From Hippophae tibetana (Eukaryota > Streptophyta > Magnoliopsida > Rosales > Elaeagnaceae): 64,000 nt of DNA. The position numbers and the translations under genes are program-made. Every line of letters begins with the position of its first letter. The stretch's first letter is position 1. The stretch spans positions 14,933,501 to 14,997,500 of the forward strand of contig CM072801.1 in assembly GCA_037013495.1 (NCBI GenBank), written 5' to 3'. The notes beneath the pieces are model-generated. The model saw only the letters and a program-made list of their open reading frames with translations. It did not search any database and had not been told where the DNA came from. This document shows, one piece after another, positions 60,217-64,000 of this stretch.

Positions 60217-63200
60217 CAACCTCCAACCAGCTTCTTGCTAGTCCCTTAGCAAGAGAAGCGATAAAAACTAAAAATTAAACTATCCTAAATCACTTTCGTG
60301 GATTGAATGGTTGCATTTAGCCTATGCAACAAGCCTTTAAACCCCTAGGTTTCCTTAGTGGACGAGTTTGAGACTCGTGAGGGTTTTCAGTAATGATACC
60401 CACAAACACTGAACTAAATGTAAAAATCAAAAGAAATAATAAAAATAATCAACTTAAAAACTAAAATTATAACAAAATCAAAAATTAACTTTGAAGAATA
60501 AAAGAAAACAACATATCACAAAAATGTCTCATACTTTTTAATCTCCTTTAAGATTATAATTAAAATTTCAAGCATAAGTTATTTTAATCTCTTTAAACAA
60601 TCATGATTTATTATAATAATTAGTCGAAAATCATTTTCATATTTCATATAAAAAATGTATCAATTTAATTTTACCCAATTTCAGTGTCATGAATCCGAAT
60701 TCGCTTCGACTCTATTCCTCACAAGTTAATATTCTCAAAACACTGAATCCTATGGGTTCAAACACTCATATTATTTTATATGCAAAAGATTTTATGTATA
60801 GAAATGAACTAATATGTTCGCATATGTATAAAGAATAAAGGCTCAAAGTGTTATTTTAACATTGATCTTATTAAAGGAATCGAATGTATAAATTATAAAG
60901 ATATCATATATAAAAAGTATTTTCATGCATAAATCAAACTCATTAAGAAAGAATTTCAAGATATATGCTTTTTACAAATGAAGAAATTGCAATGACTTTT
61001 TAGGGAATTACTTCCTATATCTTTCTTTTGTAATTAGCTTGTACTCACAACTTTGTAGGCAATGTGGGTCATAGTATGTAGATGATACTATATATTTTTT
61101 ATCTCTCTATATATTTTTTTCTGAAGATATTTTTCAATATATGTATTTTTTAGAGAGTCAATCCATGTACATATTGTACATTTTTTTAAGATTTTGGTGA
61201 GCGGTTAATTTTGTGGCTTTTCTGTTTGATCTTGGTTTAGGTAACCCCAGATATGTCTTTTTGTTTTTGTAGTAGTCATGCATGAATGAGATATAAGCAT
61301 ATACTATCAATTTCTACTTAAATCATTTAATCTAAGCAAAAATAATAAAAAAAAAATATATGATACTCTATTAAGATGAGAAAACATTCATACATTCAAT
61401 GCTAATACCTATAGAGATCATCTAAAAATTTGAATAAATAAGAAATGTATTTGGAGTAGAAAAAATATATATTTCACTCTGAATAAAAGAAATTAGGCTC
61501 AAATTATATCTCACAAGGGTAGTTTCCACTAAAACAAAATCATAAACACCGATTTTGGGTTTAATATAATTTTCACATTTTATCAAGAAATACTAGTTAT
61601 GACAAAAACTAACTAATTATCAAAAATAATTACAAAATATTTCATGATATGTTTTCAAAAATTAATCTAACAGTAAAAAAGACTTAACTATTTACTTAAA
61701 TTTGATTTAAAGAAATGATAAATTTTTTGTGAGAAAATATTTAATTTTTTTTTATTTCAAAAATTACTAAATCACACAAAACAAAAATAAAACCAAACAC
61801 AAAAAAATGAAAATTTGAACATAAAAAAGAAAAAAAATTAATTTGTTTTTAATTTTTTAAATTGTTAAATCTTTGTTTTTTCTAATTAAGCATGGTAACT
61901 TTTCACCACCCCCAACCTAGAACTTACATTGTCCTCAATGTAACAATTGTAAATTAAAGATAAAGAGAAAAGAGAAGAAAGATTACCTATTTCTTCAGAA
62001 TTTATAAGTAGTAATGGAGAAATGCAGGTGCATCCATCATATTCGTCATTAAAGTGTATACAGACAGATCGCTGTTAACTTCTAACATCTCAACAAATAT
62101 TTTTAGTTTTAACAATTTAAAAATTATTCACATATAATTAAACTAAAATAAATAATAAAATTAAGTAAATAACAGAAAATTACCTAAAATGATGGGTTGC
62201 CTCCCATCCAGCGCTTAGTGTAACGTCTTTGCAAGACGTAACTTAGGGATTGCATTTTAAGTAAACTCAATGTCCCCTCATCATTGAGTCAATCAAACCT
62301 ACAAGTAAGACAAGGTTGTCTACCTATATTGTTTCAAACATGTCCTATTGATTTTTAAATTTTTTTCTGTACTAAAAACTAGGGACATAGTTGAGGGTTT
62401 TAGATAACGCACATCTAGGTGCAAATCAAATAATTAAGGCATCAAAACACAATTGTACCTAGATCAAACAAAGAAACTAACTCTTGTGATTGTAATTAAA
62501 ACTTTAAAATTTTGGAGATAGTTTCAGAATTTTTTTATTTTATTTTTTTAAATTTTGTTATTTTATTTTTTTAAAGTTAAAATAACATAATCAGTATTAA
62601 CCAAGAGTGCTCCCAGGAAAGAATGGTGGGGCAAAGGCTCCTTAAAAACCATACTCCTAGACAGAGCAACGTTCCTAGGAAAGACTAGTGGCACAAAGGC
62701 TTCCATGAACTAGTCTCTTAGACAGAACTCTCTTAGATCTTTACTTTTTATGCTATTAAAATTAAGTTAATTAAGTTAAGTTAAGTAAAAAAAATCTTAT
62801 TTAATTAATAAGCTAAGTTAATTAAGTTAAGTAAAAATATCTAAGTTAATTAAGTTAAGTAAAAAAAATAATTTAATTAAGTTAAGTTAATTAAAAAACT
62901 AAGTTTATTAAAAAATCTAAGTTAATTAAAAAGCTAAGTTAATTAAGTTAAATGAAAATTAAGAGAGAAAAAAAGTTAAAGAAGAGAGAAAAATAAATAA
63001 AAAATAATAAAATTAAATTAAATTAAATTAAAATAAAATAAAATAAATAAAAAGTAAAATAAAATAAAATAAATAAAAACAACATAAAATTGAAAAAGGT
63101 AAAAATTAAATATTAAAATTAAATTTTTATTTTATTTTTATAATTTTTATAATTTTTATAATTTTTATAATTTTTTTTATTTTATTTTTTATTTAAAATT

Positions 63201-63219
63201 TATTTAAGTTTTTTTATTT

Positions 63220-63600
63220 TTTTATTATTCATTAACGGTAATTTTATTTTATTATTCATGCTATTTTAATTATTTATTTTTAAAAAAACATTTTTTTTAT
63301 TCATAAACGGTAATTGTTTTTTACTATTAACACTATATTATTTATTTTTTATCTTTAAATTTTTTTAATTTTTTTTTACTATTCATGAACGTAATTTTAT
63401 TTTACTATTTACACATTATTATTTATTTTTTTATTTTTTATCTTAAAAAAAATTTAAATTTTTTTACTATTCATGAACGGTAATTGTACTATTCACACTA
63501 TAAATTTTATTTATTTTTTTAGCTTAAAATTTTTAATTAATTTTTTTTCTTTTGTTTATTTGTTTTACTATTCATGAACGATAAAATTTTTTTTACTTCA
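63220..63600. repeat. ACTATTCATGAACGGTAA repeat array, about five diverged units
   Basis: Core copies lie near 63226, 63297, 63380, 63465 and 63570, each followed by T-rich sequence and a 'cactata' tail. The other element has two. Confidence 0.75.
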
Positions 63601-63828
63601 AATTTCAAATTTCTAAATTATTTTACTATTCACATTATAGTTATCATTATTATTATTTTAATTTAAAAATTTTAATTCTTTTTTATTATTTATTATTATT
63701 TTTTATTTCTTATGAAATTTGAAATTCGATTATTATTATTTTTATTAAAACAAAAAAAAACACAATTATTTACATTACAAAAATGTTTTGAAAATTTTGA
63801 TAAATAATTTAAAAATGTTATTCCTTCC

Positions 63829-63881
63829 CAGGCAACGGCGCCAAAAACTTGATTTCATCCCCGGCAACGGCGCCAAAAACT
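63829..63881 (-). repeat. Duplicated primer-binding site, two copies
   Basis: GGCGCCA at 63837-63843 and 63869-63875, 32 bp apart, each preceded by GGCAAC and followed by AAAAACTTGAT. The unit next to the LTR is in the functional position. Confidence 0.9.
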
Positions 63882-64000
63882 TGATGAGTGAAAACCGGAT
63901 CGCCGATTCTTGCCAATACTTTGGTTTTATATTTATAAAACTCTCGCAAGTGCACGAATCATTTCGAAGAAAATGATAAGTATACTCTCAAGGTTGATCT

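Larger units (their letters stand above)
60217..63881 (-). mobile_element. Internal region of second element
   Basis: Matches the other full internal region: 'caacctccaaccagcttcttgctag' at the start, the GAGGACAATG block at about 61894-61941, the TGGGAGGCAACCCA block at about 62190-62250 and simple-repeat tracts. It has an extra insertion-like A-rich patch near 61740-61850. No coding frame. Confidence 0.88.
58438..64000 (-). mobile_element. Second non-coding LTR element (runs past window end)
   Basis: LTR 58438-60216, internal 60217-63881, second LTR from 63882 to beyond 64000, all minus-oriented. The base sequence before the left LTR is CTAAG (58433-58437); the matching duplication would lie outside the window. 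The internal region matches 10911-14482 in order and again has no gag or pol. Confidence 0.92.

Overview
This window is a gene-poor, AT-rich stretch of a flowering-plant (most likely eudicot) nuclear genome that has been built up by repeated transposon insertion. The evidence is spliced plant genes with short GT-AG introns, plant-specific families (a heavy-metal-associated isoprenylated protein and a Bet v 1/PR-10 protein), a plant-type CACTA transposon, and LTR retrotransposons with tRNA-Asp and initiator-Met primer sites. I cannot name the species. Only two host genes look intact: a three-exon HIPP gene (4096-5240, minus) and a two-exon PR-10 gene (36659-37624, minus). Nearly everything else is mobile DNA of several ages.

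Layout. 1-4095: remnants, including an old 1.6-kb LTR (1502-3138). 4096-5240: HIPP gene. 5241-8202: intergenic sequence, then the left part of an old large LTR-like repeat. 8206-26543: an 18.3-kb CACTA (En/Spm-type) transposon with 14-bp terminal inverted repeats and a TCT target duplication. It carries decayed TNP2-like, TNPA/Transposase_24-like and Ulp1-like genes and a foldback hairpin. Inside its leader region sits a 9.5-kb composite LTR element (8986-18461) with three LTRs and one pair of GTTAT target duplications. 26547-29890: continuation of the old repeat split by the CACTA element. 30240-35250: a decayed minus-strand Ty3/gypsy (Tat-like) gag-pol with a 520-bp tandem duplication. 36659-37624: PR-10 gene. 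38459-42460: a decayed minus-strand Ty1/copia (SIRE-like) element. 42461-47900: a mosaic of LTR fragments, several in inverted orientation. 48577-51405: a coiled-coil copia gag pseudogene interrupted by a solo LTR (48793-50678, target duplication GAGGT). 51406-55971: decayed retroelement sequence. 55972-58437: 5' end of another Ty1/copia element (LTR, primer site, gag, protease), cut by a second full copy of the non-coding LTR family (58438 to beyond 64000).

The most distinctive content is the non-autonomous, non-coding LTR family, present as one triple-LTR composite, one solo LTR and one further element. It lies on the minus strand, has LTRs of about 1.8-2.0 kb, an internal region of about 3.6 kb with no gene, and a primer-binding site complementary to tRNA-Asp. 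That primer site, together with the adjacent LTR terminus, is tandemly amplified (five copies in one element, two in another). The U3 promoter carries a CRE palindrome, a G-box and a GC-rich 33-bp minisatellite whose copy number differs between LTRs (5, 3, 2 and about 0). The order of insertion can be read directly: old LTR repeat, then CACTA, then LTR composite.
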